From Mucilaginibacter rivuli (GTDB lineage: Bacteria > Bacteroidota > Bacteroidia > Sphingobacteriales > Sphingobacteriaceae): a stretch of 64,000 nucleotides of DNA. The stretch lies in NCBI RefSeq assembly GCF_019391655.1, contig NZ_JAHXPQ010000003.1, positions 558,001 to 622,000 of the forward strand. Reading direction: 5' to 3'. The translations under genes were made by a program, and so were the position numbers. A model generated the notes under the pieces. That model ran no database searches and was not told the DNA's origin. It saw nothing but the letters and a program-made list of their open reading frames with translations. This document shows, piece by piece, positions 19,904 to 29,114 of the stretch (position 1 is its first letter; each line of letters starts with the position of its first letter).

Positions 19904-21853
19904 ATGCAAAAATTAAAGTACTGCGTATTTATCGCCCTGACCTGCCTTTGCCCTTCCCTGCACGCTCAAAACAAACAGGCAAAACCGATCAGTACCGATC
20001 TTTTTGGTGTTTTTTTTGAAGACCTAAGTTACTCGGCGGATGGGGGTTTGTATGCTGAGCTGATACAAAACCGCTCATTTGAATATAGTGCCAGCGATAA
20101 AAGAGAATGGCACCCTTTAACCGCCTGGGAATATACAACGCAAGGCTTTGGCTACGGTACCCTATCGGTTGAGAGTGCACAACCCTTAAATACAAATAAC
20201 CCGCATTATGTATTACTGAACATTGAAGAAGAAGGGCAGCAAGGCATCGGCCTCACCAATTCGGGCTATGATGGGATAGCTCTTAAGGCCAATGAGAAAT
20301 ATAACTTTTCGGTATATATCAATCAGCTATCGGCAAAACCGGTGAGCATGCAGGTGCAGTTACGCGGTAAAAAGGATGCGGTATACGCCACGGCCACCTT
20401 TACAACTACAGGTTCGGGATGGAAAAAATACACAGCTACGCTTACCACCGACCAGACTGCCGACTCGGCGAAGCTGGTATTATTAGCCAAAAACAAAGGT
20501 AAACTGGGTATAGATGAGGTATCACTCTTCCCGCAAAAAACATATCATAATGAGCAAAATGGTTTACGCGCCGATCTGGTCGAGGCCATTGCAGGCTTAC
20601 AGCCAAAATTTATGCGCTTTCCGGGCGGTTGCCTGGTGCATGGCGATGGTTTAGGCAATATGTACCGCTGGAAAAACACCATTGGCCCTGTAGAAGAACG
20701 TATACAACAACGCAATATATGGAACTACCACCAAAGCGTAGGCCTCGGCTTTTATGAGTACTTTAGGTTTTGCGAAGATATTGGCGCCAAGCCATTACCT
20801 GTAGTTTCCGCGGGTGTGAGCTGCCAAAACTCGGGTGGTACGTGGCGTATAGGCGGCACTGGGCAAAAAGGCTTGTCAATGGCCGATATGGCCGATTATA
20901 TACAAGATGTACTCGACCTGATAGCATATGCCAATGCCCCTGTAACTTCAACCTGGGGTGCAAAAAGAGCTGCTGCCGGTCACCCCAAACCGTTTAATTT
21001 ACAATATGTTGGTATTGGTAACGAGGATAAGCAAACTGCGGACTTTAGGGAACGCTTTAAAATGATATATGATGTAGTGAAGGCCAAACATCCCGAAATT
21101 ACAGTTATTGGTACTGTTGGGCCATCCCCATCGGGTGAAGATTATGACTTGGGATGGAAATTTGCCAATCAATTAGCCGTACCCGTTGTTGATGAACACT
21201 TTTATGAAAAGCCCGATTGGTTTTTAACCAACAATGCAAGGTATGATAATTATAACCGCGCAAACTCAAAAGTTTATATTGGCGAATACGCTTCGAAAGG
21301 AAACGCCTTAATAAACGCCATTGCCGAAGCAGCTTTTATGACATCCATAGAACGTAATGGCGATGTAGTAAAAATGGCATCGTATGCTCCGCTGCTGGCT
21401 AATACAAAGCATACTTCGTGGAACCCCAATCTGATCTATTTTGACAATAAGGGCATTTCCCCTACCGTTAATTACTATGTTCAGCAATTGTTTTCGGCCA
21501 ACCAGGGTAATTTATTTTATCCGGATGTGGTAAGCTTTGATGGTAAAACAGGTAAAGACCTGGTACTGGCTGCATCCTGTGTAAAGGATAGCAAAACAGG
21601 CGATATTATCCTTAAAATTGTAAATGCAGGCCCTGGCGCTGCTGTTGCCAAAGCTAATCTGTCGGCTTTTAAAGGATTGGGCAATGATGCCAGCCTACAG
21701 GTACTATCGGGCACACCCGACCAAAAAAACAGCATGGCCGAGCCGGGCAAAGTGCTGCCGGTAGCATCAGTTATAAAAACAGGCGCTTTAGCTGCATACA
21801 CTGTGCCTGCATATTCGCTAAGTGTTATCCGTATCAAAAGCAAGTCCAAATGA
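19904..21853 (+). CDS. Alpha-L-arabinofuranosidase, GH51 family
   Basis: 649 aa with signal peptide (cut after SLHAQ, about 22). N-terminal FGVFFEDLSYSADGGLYAEL is characteristic of the family. A carbohydrate-binding-like beta domain (about 80-210) comes before the catalytic barrel: FMRFPGGCLVHG, acid/base Glu374 in GIGNEDK and nucleophile Glu461 in YIGEYASKG. It removes L-arabinose side chains from arabinan or arabinoxylan in the periplasm. It is transcribed alone from a clear promoter and fits the pectin/hemicellulose theme of its neighbours. Confidence 0.93.
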   Translation: MQKLKYCVFIALTCLCPSLHAQNKQAKPISTDLFGVFFEDLSYSADGGLYAELIQNRSFEYSASDKREWHPLTAWEYTTQGFGYGTLSVESAQPLNTNNPHYVLLNIEEEGQQGIGLTNSGYDGIALKANEKYNFSVYINQLSAKPVSMQVQLRGKKDAVYATATFTTTGSGWKKYTATLTTDQTADSAKLVLLAKNKGKLGIDEVSLFPQKTYHNEQNGLRADLVEAIAGLQPKFMRFPGGCLVHGDGLGNMYRWKNTIGPVEERIQQRNIWNYHQSVGLGFYEYFRFCEDIGAKPLPVVSAGVSCQNSGGTWRIGGTGQKGLSMADMADYIQDVLDLIAYANAPVTSTWGAKRAAAGHPKPFNLQYVGIGNEDKQTADFRERFKMIYDVVKAKHPEITVIGTVGPSPSGEDYDLGWKFANQLAVPVVDEHFYEKPDWFLTNNARYDNYNRANSKVYIGEYASKGNALINAIAEAAFMTSIERNGDVVKMASYAPLLANTKHTSWNPNLIYFDNKGISPTVNYYVQQLFSANQGNLFYPDVVSFDGKTGKDLVLAASCVKDSKTGDIILKIVNAGPGAAVAKANLSAFKGLGNDASLQVLSGTPDQKNSMAEPGKVLPVASVIKTGALAAYTVPAYSLSVIRIKSKSK

Positions 21854-21996
21854 TCAGAGCAAAAGTCTGCGAAGAAAAATTTAAAGGAAATAATAAACAA
21901 TACGCTCTTTAATGTAATTTTGGTTAAACCCGGGTATGGTATTGATGGCGATGTAACAGATAAATACCGGGCAAAATAAAACCTATCCGTCATACT

Positions 21997-23007
21997 ATGC
22001 AGGCAAATACTATTCCTTCGTCGCACGAAACAGGCAAACTACAGGTTAAACACCTTAAGCGTTATTGGACAAAGGCTTTGCTAAAACGCGATAGTAAACT
22101 GGGCTTTGATGAACTTATGGATGAGTGGACCACGGATACTACACTGTTAAACATTTTAGGTATCGGTTTAGAACAAACCACAAAATATGTATTTCAAAAC
22201 AGCCCGGCATTTGATGAATTTGAAGATTGGATAATAACCGTTACGGGTGGGCCCGATAGTGAAAAAATAAACCGATTTAATCAATTATTTGAAGTTGGAG
22301 ATCGCCCCCATGCTCCGATCGAAAAAGTATTGAACGAAGAAGACCTTGCCTTTTGGGAAGAGAATGGATACCTCATCATCCGCAATGCGGTAAGCAAAGA
22401 AAACTGCGACAAAGCAATTGAAGCACTTTGCCATCATATTGGTATTGAGCGCCATAATAGCGCAACATGGTACAGTCATCTTATTGATAAGCAGGGCATT
22501 ATGGTGCAATTATTCCAGCACCCTGCATTAGAGCATAACCGCCAGGCTGATACCATACGTAAAGTGTATGAGCAGTTATGGAACCGTACCGATATTTGGC
22601 CAACTACCGACCGGGTAAGTTTTAATCCGCCCGAAACAGTTGCATATCCGTTTCAGGGACCGCGCCTTCACTGGGATACCGAAACGGTGCTGCCTATACC
22701 CTTTGGTTTACAGGGCTTGTTATACCTGAGCGATACCGCCGAAAACCAGGGAGCATTTACGTTGGTACCTGGCTTTCAGCACCGTATAACATCCTGGATA
22801 AACAGCTTACCAGCAGGTGCCGTTCCCGGCGCGCAAGACCTGTATGCCTTAGGCCCAAAACCCATCGCGGCCAATGCAGGCGATTTTATTGTGTGGCACC
22901 ATGCCTTACCGCATGGCAGCAGCCCTAATACCTCGGCTTTGCCACGTTTTGTACAGTATATAAATTATACCCCGGCTGATGGGAAGCAGGGTAACGTGTG
23001 GAGTTGA
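21997..23007 (+). CDS. Phytanoyl-CoA dioxygenase (PhyH) family protein
   Basis: 336 aa, cytoplasmic. An Fe(II)/2-oxoglutarate oxygenase of the PhyH fold: NGYLIIRNAVSKENCDKAI at about 125-143, metal ligands His and Asp in RLHWDTE (about 228-230), and the distal His followed by a polar pair in HHALPHGSSPN (about 305). Substrate unknown. The first 100 residues are a non-catalytic helical region. No operon partner; the cupin gene downstream is convergent. Confidence 0.82.
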   Translation: MQANTIPSSHETGKLQVKHLKRYWTKALLKRDSKLGFDELMDEWTTDTTLLNILGIGLEQTTKYVFQNSPAFDEFEDWIITVTGGPDSEKINRFNQLFEVGDRPHAPIEKVLNEEDLAFWEENGYLIIRNAVSKENCDKAIEALCHHIGIERHNSATWYSHLIDKQGIMVQLFQHPALEHNRQADTIRKVYEQLWNRTDIWPTTDRVSFNPPETVAYPFQGPRLHWDTETVLPIPFGLQGLLYLSDTAENQGAFTLVPGFQHRITSWINSLPAGAVPGAQDLYALGPKPIAANAGDFIVWHHALPHGSSPNTSALPRFVQYINYTPADGKQGNVWS

Positions 23008-23068
23008 GAAGATAAGGTATACTAAATTTTTGTTTTGATTGGACAATACGGTAATAAAGTATTCATAA

Positions 23069-23100
23069 ACACCCGATCAAAAAAGCTCATGATCGGGTGT
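23069..23100. terminator. Hairpin between convergent genes
   Basis: An 11-bp perfect stem ACACCCGATCA / TGATCGGGTGT (23069-23079 with 23090-23100), loop of 10. No strong T run on either side; it probably ends transcription of the PhyH gene and/or the cupin gene. Confidence 0.55.
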
Positions 23101-23106
23101 ACCCTA

Positions 23107-23550
23107 TTAGTCGAGTCTTCCAACGCAACAGCATTGATAACAGTAAAACATTGTAGCTCCTAAGTTTCCAACTTCAAAAGAATATTTTTTTCCTTGCGGA
23201 ATAAACATCCAATCTCCGGCATTCAAAACTTTGCCTTGATAATTTATTGAACCACTAACGATGTACCTGATTCCGTCACCTTCATCGTGAGAATGTTCCG
23301 GAACACTGGCATTGGGATTACCAACTGATACATAAAGTTGAGATCTCTCAAAGATGAAAGGCAATTGCCATTTCATAAAATTGTCAGGGACATTTTTCAC
23401 CTTCAAATTATCTAACAATGACTGTATGCCATTATCTTTTGAAGTAATAATTCCTGATCTAAGTGATTTACCCCATGCTTTGATGGCATCATTAACCCTT
23501 TTCACACCAAACTCAAAATCTACTGCGTTTGGCTCAAAATCCTTATTCAT
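23107..23550 (-). CDS. Cupin-domain protein
   Basis: 147 aa. A single small beta-barrel: SVPEHSHDEGDGIRYIVSGSINYQG (cupin motif 1 with two His and a Glu) and NAGDWMFIPQGKKYSFE (motif 2). It could bind a metal and act as sensor, isomerase or dioxygenase; the function is open. The C-terminus is cysteine-rich (YCYQCCCVG), unusual for a cupin and possibly an extra metal or redox site. Confidence 0.75.
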   Translation of the reverse strand: MNKDFEPNAVDFEFGVKRVNDAIKAWGKSLRSGIITSKDNGIQSLLDNLKVKNVPDNFMKWQLPFIFERSQLYVSVGNPNASVPEHSHDEGDGIRYIVSGSINYQGKVLNAGDWMFIPQGKKYSFEVGNLGATMFYCYQCCCVGRLD

Positions 23551-23765
23551 AAATGAAAAATTATTCCTACTCTATCGATATGCAGTTTTCGGCCCCCTGG
23601 TCAAGATTCATATCTTAACATGCCAAATTTGCATATCAATAATTTTAAGGGTCAGGGTATTTTTACGGTATTATTAAAGCAATTTCACCCTTCCCCCACA
23701 AAATTATTACAATACAATTTCCCGAAATTCAATAAATTAGTAGCTTAACTGACTATCACATTATC

Positions 23766-26573
23766 ATGAGGAAATTTTACGCTGTTATTTTCTACTGTAT
23801 GGTTATTGGCGCAAGGCTTAGCGCGCAAACTATACCCACACCAAAAGCATTCTTCGGTTTTAACATTGGCGACGATTACCAACTGGCCAATTACACCCAA
23901 ACCGAAGCCTATTTTAAAAAGCTGGCTGCATCGCCACGGACAAAGCTGATTGATATCGGTTTAACCGAAGAGGGCCGTCACCAGTTTATGTTGATCATTT
24001 CATCGCCCGAGAACATCAAGAATTTGGCTAAATACAAAGCCATTGCGCAAAAACTGGCCCGTGCCGAAGGCTTGACCGATGTGCAGGCACATGCTTTAGC
24101 TAACCAGGGTAAAGCCGTAGTTTGGATTGACGGCGGCCTGCATGCCAGCGAAGTGGTTGGCGCGCACCAACTGATACAAACCGCCTACAACCTGATCACC
24201 CGTACCGATGCCGAAACCCTACGCCTGCTGGATAAGGATATTGTACTGATGGTACATGCCAACCCCGACGGACAAGAGCTGGTATCAAACTGGTACATGC
24301 AGGAAAAGGACCCTAAAAAACGTAATACCAATGTACCCCGCCTGTGGGAAAAATACATTGGCCATGATAACAACCGCGACTTTTATATGATGAATATGAA
24401 AGAAACACAGAACATTACCCGCCAGCAATACCTGGAGTGGTTGCCGCAAATTGTGTATAATCACCACCAAACAGGCCCGGCAGGTTCGGTTGTGGCAGGG
24501 CCGCCTTTCCGCGATCCGTTCAATTATGTGTATGACCCTTTACTGGTTACCAGCCTTGATGCCGTAGGTTCGGCTATGAACAGCCGTTTGAACAGGGAAG
24601 GCAAACCGGGTTATACCCAGCGTTCGGGTACCGAGTTTTCTACCTGGTGGAACGGTGGCTTGCGTACGGCAACTTATTTTCACAATATGGTGGGCTTGCT
24701 CACCGAGATCATTGGCAGCCCTACTCCATCGAGCATTCCGCTTGTCCCCGAAAGGCTGATACCTAACAGTGGTACGCCTTTCCCGGTTACGCCGCAGCAA
24801 TGGCACTTTATACAATCGATAGATTACTCGGTATCATTAAACTACGCCGTGCTGGATTACGCTTCGCGCAATAGCGACGCCATGTTATACAATGCTTACC
24901 AAATGGGCAAGAACTCGATAGAGCGCGGCAGCAAAGATACCTGGACACTTTCGCCGAAACGCTCGTTGGCCATTACCGAAGCATACAAGGCTGCGCAAGT
25001 GCCTGATTCTACAGCCGGAACAGGTGGCGGCAGGCGTGGTACAGGCGGCGCGGTTACCGTAGGTGGCGGCAGCGGCTTTGGCCGTGCGGGTATCCCGTTA
25101 AAATATTATGATACCGTTTTGCGTAACCAAACTTTGCGTGATCCGCGAGGATATATCATCCCTGCCGATCAACCGGATTTTGCTACCGCGGTACGGTTTA
25201 TCAATACCTGTTTACGCTCGGGTTTGGTGGTTAACCAGGCTACAGCAAGCTTTACCGTTGCCGGGAAGAGCTACCCAGCAGGTTCATATATCCTGAAAAC
25301 AGCGCAGGCTTTCCGCCCTGAAGTGTTAGACAGGTTTGAACCACAAGACCACCCGAACGATTTCCTATACCCCGGAGGCCCTCCTATCCGCCCTTATGAC
25401 ATGACCGGCTGGACATTGGCTTACCAGATGGGTATTAAGTTCGACCGGATATTGGATGACTTTAACGGGCCGTTTAAACGCATCCCTTACGGGCAGTTAC
25501 AGCCTATGCCCGCGCAAACTGTTCCGGGTTCAACAACAGGCTATTATTTGAGCGCCAAAGCCAATAACTCGTTCATTGCCGTAAACGAAATGCTGGTTGC
25601 CGGTGCGGACGTATACCGCATTACCAACAGCGGCGCAACCGTTGATGCAGGTACTTTTTATGTTGACGCCGCAAGCCCGGCAGCAAAAGCGGCATTAGCA
25701 AAAGTAGCCGCCGATTTTGGTGTTACCGTGAACACGGCAACAGAGCGCCCCGCAAACCTGTTGAAACTGAGCCCTGCACGTATTGCCTTATGGGATAATT
25801 ATGGCGGTTCGATGCAATCGGGATGGGTGCGCTGGTTGATGGAGCAATATCATTTCCCCTATAAAATAGTTTACCCGCAGGAGTTTGACGCCGGCGATTT
25901 GAAAAGCAAGTTTGATGTGATCGTATTTGTTGGCGGCGCTATCCCTGCCGTAGCAACAGCGGGCCGTCGCGGTGGCGCGGGTGCAGGTGGCGGAGGCGGT
26001 GGTTTCGGCGGCTTTGGCCAGCAGGACGTACCTGAGCAGTTTAAAGCATGGACAGGCCGCATTACCCCCGACAAAACCATACCTCAACTGAAAACATTCT
26101 TAGAAGCAGGCGGCAGCATTGTTACCATTGGCAGCAGCGCTAACCTGGCTTATCAGCTTAAATTGCCTGTACACAATGCGCTGGTAGATAACGTTAACGG
26201 ACAGGAAGTACCCTTTAGCGGCGATAAATACTATGTGCCCGGCGCGGTGCTGCGCACATCAATAGATACAAGCGACCCGGCCAACTGGGGCATGTTCAGC
26301 GAAAGCGATGTATTGTTTGATAACAGCCCGGTATTTAAGTTAGATAAGGATGCCGCCAAAAAAGGCGTTAAACCGCTGATGTGGTTCCCTACGGATAAAC
26401 CGCTGCGCAGCGGCTGGGCCTTTGGTCAGCAATATTTGAAAGATGGTGTGGCCGCATTCAGCGCCAATGTGGGCAGCGGTATGCTGTATACGTTTGGGCC
26501 GGAGATCACCTTCAGGGGGCAATCGCATGGTACGTTTAAGTTGTTGTTTAATGAGTTGTATGTGAAGAAGTAA
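23766..26573 (+). CDS. Secreted M14-family zinc carboxypeptidase, extra-large
   Basis: 935 aa with signal peptide (cut after RLSAQ). The M14 fold covers about residues 40-370: zinc ligands His and Glu in GGLHASEVVG, HANPDGQELVSNW, the distal ligand region YNHHQTGP, and a catalytic-type Glu in LTEIIGSP. Residues 400-935 contain no second peptidase motif; they resemble the DUF4159/GATase-like C-terminal region common in Bacteroidota M14 proteins. Two low-complexity Gly-rich insertions occur (about 418-442 and 737-758). Probably a periplasmic or secreted peptidase; specificity unknown. Single gene with a strong terminator. Confidence 0.88.
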   Translation: MRKFYAVIFYCMVIGARLSAQTIPTPKAFFGFNIGDDYQLANYTQTEAYFKKLAASPRTKLIDIGLTEEGRHQFMLIISSPENIKNLAKYKAIAQKLARAEGLTDVQAHALANQGKAVVWIDGGLHASEVVGAHQLIQTAYNLITRTDAETLRLLDKDIVLMVHANPDGQELVSNWYMQEKDPKKRNTNVPRLWEKYIGHDNNRDFYMMNMKETQNITRQQYLEWLPQIVYNHHQTGPAGSVVAGPPFRDPFNYVYDPLLVTSLDAVGSAMNSRLNREGKPGYTQRSGTEFSTWWNGGLRTATYFHNMVGLLTEIIGSPTPSSIPLVPERLIPNSGTPFPVTPQQWHFIQSIDYSVSLNYAVLDYASRNSDAMLYNAYQMGKNSIERGSKDTWTLSPKRSLAITEAYKAAQVPDSTAGTGGGRRGTGGAVTVGGGSGFGRAGIPLKYYDTVLRNQTLRDPRGYIIPADQPDFATAVRFINTCLRSGLVVNQATASFTVAGKSYPAGSYILKTAQAFRPEVLDRFEPQDHPNDFLYPGGPPIRPYDMTGWTLAYQMGIKFDRILDDFNGPFKRIPYGQLQPMPAQTVPGSTTGYYLSAKANNSFIAVNEMLVAGADVYRITNSGATVDAGTFYVDAASPAAKAALAKVAADFGVTVNTATERPANLLKLSPARIALWDNYGGSMQSGWVRWLMEQYHFPYKIVYPQEFDAGDLKSKFDVIVFVGGAIPAVATAGRRGGAGAGGGGGGFGGFGQQDVPEQFKAWTGRITPDKTIPQLKTFLEAGGSIVTIGSSANLAYQLKLPVHNALVDNVNGQEVPFSGDKYYVPGAVLRTSIDTSDPANWGMFSESDVLFDNSPVFKLDKDAAKKGVKPLMWFPTDKPLRSGWAFGQQYLKDGVAAFSANVGSGMLYTFGPEITFRGQSHGTFKLLFNELYVKK

Positions 26574-26640
26574 AGTTTTGGAAGTCTTGAGCCCGTAGTC
26601 GGTAGTCTTGAGTCTTTTTTGATGTTTATTGATTGATTTG

Positions 26641-26670
26641 AAGCCCGGTGTGAGATGCCGGGCTTTTTTT
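26641..26670 (+). terminator. Rho-independent terminator of the M14 peptidase gene
   Basis: AAGCCCGG (26641-26648) pairs with CCGGGCTT (26658-26665), followed by seven T. Confidence 0.9.
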
Positions 26671-26777
26671 GTGGGAGGGGATTCGGTTACCTCAAAATTC
26701 CGTATTTTTGCACTACGCTTTTACAGCAAATAGTTCTTAATTTTCGATAAAGAAAACGAGGGTAAATGCCTTGAAAT

Positions 26778-26945
26778 AATTCTTACTTTATCCCCCCTTT
26801 CAATGATCGAGTGATTGATTTTTGAATGATTGAATGGGATGGTATGTTTTAAAATTCTTACTTTATCCCCCCTTTTTAATGATTGAAGGATTGATTTTTG
26901 AGTGATTGAATGGGATGGTATTTAAAATTCTTACTTTATCCCCCT
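26778..26945. repeat. Tandem 73-75 bp repeat with ATTCTTACTTTATCCCCC words
   Basis: The word AATTCTTACTTTATCCCCCC starts at 26778, 26853 and 26926; between copies are GATTGATTTTTGA and ATTGAATGGGATGGTA. The same 21-base word appears at 43581-43601 inside the terminase-like gene. Confidence 0.85.
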
Positions 26946-26956
26946 TCGATTCGCAG

Positions 26957-27060
26957 GTTGGTTAGCTGTCTCAGTGATTGCCACGCTGTTGCTCGCCATT
27001 ACATAGTGGTAAATTGGTTTGAAAAATACCTGTTTTTACCTGCTTTTTTAAAACAAAAAA
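26957..27060. repeat. Dispersed intergenic repeat (copy 2)
   Basis: Diverged copy of the element at 12122-12203: GGTTGGTTAGCT, then GCCACGCTGTTGCTCGCCAT, a 22-bp longer middle, and an end in TTTAAAACAAAAAA directly against a terminator. Confidence 0.7.
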
Positions 27061-27086
27061 GCGCTCCCGTAAAGCCGGGAACGCTT
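27054..27086 (-). terminator. Rho-independent terminator of the WecG-type gene
   Basis: AAGCGCTCCCG (27059-27069) pairs with CGGGAACGCTT (27076-27086) with one mismatch; T6 follows on the minus strand. Confidence 0.88.
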
Positions 27087-27115
27087 AATATATGATCAGT
27101 TAATTAGGGGCTTGT

Positions 27116-27859
27116 TTAAGCGGTGATAGCTTTGAATTTTTGGGCCATCATTTGCTGGATGAAAACCGGGCCGTAGTACATATAGCGTTTCCACATGCGT
27201 TTTGGTTCTTTAACCAGGCGGATGAACCACTCCAGGTTAAGGTTTATCCAAACCTGTGCAGGGCGCTCTACTGTACCGGCATAAAAATCGAATACGGCGC
27301 CTATGGAGCAAATGGTTTTCACATTTAAAGCTTGTTTGTGTTTGGTAGCCCATTTTTCTTGTTTGGGGGCAGTCATACCAACAAATAAAGCATCGGGTTT
27401 AAAAGCGTTAACGGCGGCAACCATTTCGGCGTTCTCGGCGTCGGTAAACTCCGGTTTGTAGGCCGGTGAGAATGTGCCAACCTTAATATTCGGGTATTCA
27501 ACAGCGATACGCTCGCGGATGAGTTTCAATGTTTTTTCGGATGAGCCTAAATAGAAACAGCTTCCGCCCTCTTTGTTCAGTTTCTCCAGCATAAACTGGT
27601 GGATATCGGCACCGGCAACTTTGGTGATCTTATCGCCGGTCATCATTTTGGCGGCAGCAACAATGGCCATACCATCAGGCAATAATACATCAGATTGCAT
27701 TAAAGCTTTTTTAAACTCAGCATCCTTTTCGGCCATTACATAAGAGTATTGGTTGATGGTGTTGATCAGGCATTTAGAATCGAGGTTAAGCTGATCCAAT
27801 GATGCTGAAAGGACATCGTAGCCGAACAGGGAGATGGTTTGATTTGTTGAAGTTGCCAT
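27116..27859 (-). CDS. WecG/TagA/CpsF-family glycosyltransferase
   Basis: 247 aa. GT26 family: ISLFGYDV, LLPDGMAIVAAAKMM, CFYLGSSEKTLKLI, PDALFVGMTAPKQEKW (family signature), and a C-terminal NLEWFIRLVKEPKRMWKRY amphipathic stretch for membrane association. Members transfer N-acetylmannosamine(uronate)-type sugars to undecaprenyl-linked acceptors in wall teichoic acid, ECA or exopolysaccharide synthesis. No other polysaccharide gene lies next to it, so donor and product are open. Confidence 0.92.
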   Translation of the reverse strand: MATSTNQTISLFGYDVLSASLDQLNLDSKCLINTINQYSYVMAEKDAEFKKALMQSDVLLPDGMAIVAAAKMMTGDKITKVAGADIHQFMLEKLNKEGGSCFYLGSSEKTLKLIRERIAVEYPNIKVGTFSPAYKPEFTDAENAEMVAAVNAFKPDALFVGMTAPKQEKWATKHKQALNVKTICSIGAVFDFYAGTVERPAQVWINLNLEWFIRLVKEPKRMWKRYMYYGPVFIQQMMAQKFKAITA

Positions 27860-28083
27860 TGGTAGTTTTGTTTTTCACGATAAGTAAGGCAACAACCGTG
27901 CACAATGGCAAACAATAATTTGTAAGAATGAGGTAAAGAGTGATAAAAGCGCGTTTTGAGACTTAAAAAGGGATTTTTATACGTCGCAGTTTTTTGAAAT
28001 ACTATTGAGTTGCACCACAACTATTTCTGGTGAGATTTTATTGGGGAAATTATTCCCTTAAAACAATGAGAAATGGTTGGGGA

Positions 28084-28108
28084 ATTTCCCCATTGCTTGT
28101 GGGGAAAT
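28084..28108 (-). terminator. Hairpin after the DUF6434 gene
   Basis: ATTTCCCC (28084-28091) pairs with GGGGAAAT (28101-28108). It lies just after the minus-strand stop at 28115. No T run, and the palindrome GGGGAATTTCCCC overlaps it, so it could also be a protein site. Confidence 0.4.
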
Positions 28109-28114
28109 ATGCGG

Positions 28115-28327
28115 TTAAACTATTGGATATGTGGTTTTGTAGTGGGCTATTACTTCAGCAAGGGTTACACCGATATTGGCTTTAATCCAGGTCATAAACT
28201 CCCGGTTAAAATGGAAATTTTCCGAAATATGCTGCCTGAAAAACCGCCTTACGTTTTGGGTATTTTTGTAAGATTTGGAGATACGGGTTTCCAGCGTGAG
28301 CGGGTGTGAGTGCCAGTCGATATCCAT
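28115..28327 (-). CDS. Small DUF6434-type protein
   Basis: 70 aa. The pattern DWHSHPLTLETRISKSYKN, TQNVRRFFRQH, FHFNREFMTWIKANIG and TLAEVIAHY matches the small DUF6434 family, which also occurs fused to SAP domains. Function unknown; the basic helical character suggests nucleic-acid binding. An overlapping plus-strand frame (28073-28309) has no recognisable family and is taken as its shadow. Divergent from the Crp-like regulator. Confidence 0.78.
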   Translation of the reverse strand: MDIDWHSHPLTLETRISKSYKNTQNVRRFFRQHISENFHFNREFMTWIKANIGVTLAEVIAHYKTTYPIV

Positions 28328-28435
28328 AGATCGGCTATTTTATTATAGTACTAAAATAGTTATAATTACATGAAAAGAGTTTCTATCACATTTTATAATT
28401 AACGTGCTTACGCTATTTGTTTCTATATTTAAACA

Positions 28436-29014
28436 ATGAATCACGACCTGCTTTTAGCCAATGTAGCCAAACATATTACACTTACGGATGAAGAAAAGGC
28501 GTACTTTATATCGCTGCTTAACGTGAAGAAACTCCGCAAAAAGCAATACCTGAACCAGGAGGGTGATATTGCTAAGGGGCCATCGTTTGTTAACAGCGGC
28601 ATTTTGCGAAGCTACTCGCTGGATAAGAACGGTTATGAGCATGTGATACAATTTGCGCCGCCGGGTTGGTGGATTGGCGATATGGCCAGCATGATAAAAC
28701 AAGAGCCCGGCAAGTTGTATGTGGACGCGTTGGAAGACAGTGAGGTAATTTGGATATGGAAGGCCGATCTGGACAAGCTGTTTGTAGAAGTACCCAAGTT
28801 TGAACGCTTTTTCAGGATACTGGCCGAAAACTCGGTGGCTACTTATCAAAGCAGGCTGGTTAATTACCTGAGCCTTCCGGCGATAGAAAGGTATGCCGGG
28901 TTTTGTAAACAATACCCATCGCTGATACAAAAGCTACCGCAAAAGCAGGTAGCATCGTACATTGGGGTTACACCCGAATTTTTGAGTAAGATGCTGAACA
29001 ATACCGTTATCTGA
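28436..29014 (+). CDS. Crp/Fnr-family transcriptional regulator
   Basis: 192 aa. The cyclic-nucleotide-binding-like beta roll covers about 20-115 (LRKKQYLNQEGDIAKG, GILRSYSLDKNGYEHVIQFAPPGWWIGD). The C-terminal helix-turn-helix is short (LPQKQVASYIGVTPEFLSKML). Effector residues for cAMP are not evident. Bacteroidota have many such proteins, often responding to stress. It sits 100 bp before two pirin genes in the same direction and may control them. Confidence 0.9.
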   Translation: MNHDLLLANVAKHITLTDEEKAYFISLLNVKKLRKKQYLNQEGDIAKGPSFVNSGILRSYSLDKNGYEHVIQFAPPGWWIGDMASMIKQEPGKLYVDALEDSEVIWIWKADLDKLFVEVPKFERFFRILAENSVATYQSRLVNYLSLPAIERYAGFCKQYPSLIQKLPQKQVASYIGVTPEFLSKMLNNTVI

Positions 29015-29082
29015 TCGGGACACTTAACCTACATTAAGTTTTTGCATTAACCTATGTTATTTTCCAGGTTAGGGCATGCCTG

Positions 29083-29090
29083 TACATTTG
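29083..29090 (+). promoter_or_regulatory. -7 element TACATTTG of the pirin operon
   Basis: A perfect TAnnTTTG element 24 bp before the ATG at 29115. The -33 box is weak (TTTTCC near 29060). Its position inside the longer reading frame from 29076 supports the 29115 start. Confidence 0.55.
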
Positions 29091-29114
29091 TACATCAACA
29101 AGGAGAAACAACAA

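Larger units (their letters stand above)
26574..27115. other. Intergenic repeat region between M14 peptidase and WecG-type gene
   Basis: 542 bp with no gene. It contains word-like repeats (GTAGTCGGTAGTCTTGAGTC type at 26587-26617), the M14 terminator, a tandem repeat at 26778-26945, a copy of the dispersed repeat at 26957-27060 and a terminator at 27056-27086. Confidence 0.8.

Noticed and set aside
28044..28108. GGGGAATTTCCCC palindromes as a clear operator
   Set aside because: They overlap a probable terminator hairpin after DUF6434; no independent support for protein binding.
28073..28309. 78-codon plus-strand frame
   Set aside because: Opposite the recognisable DUF6434 protein, which explains the open frame.
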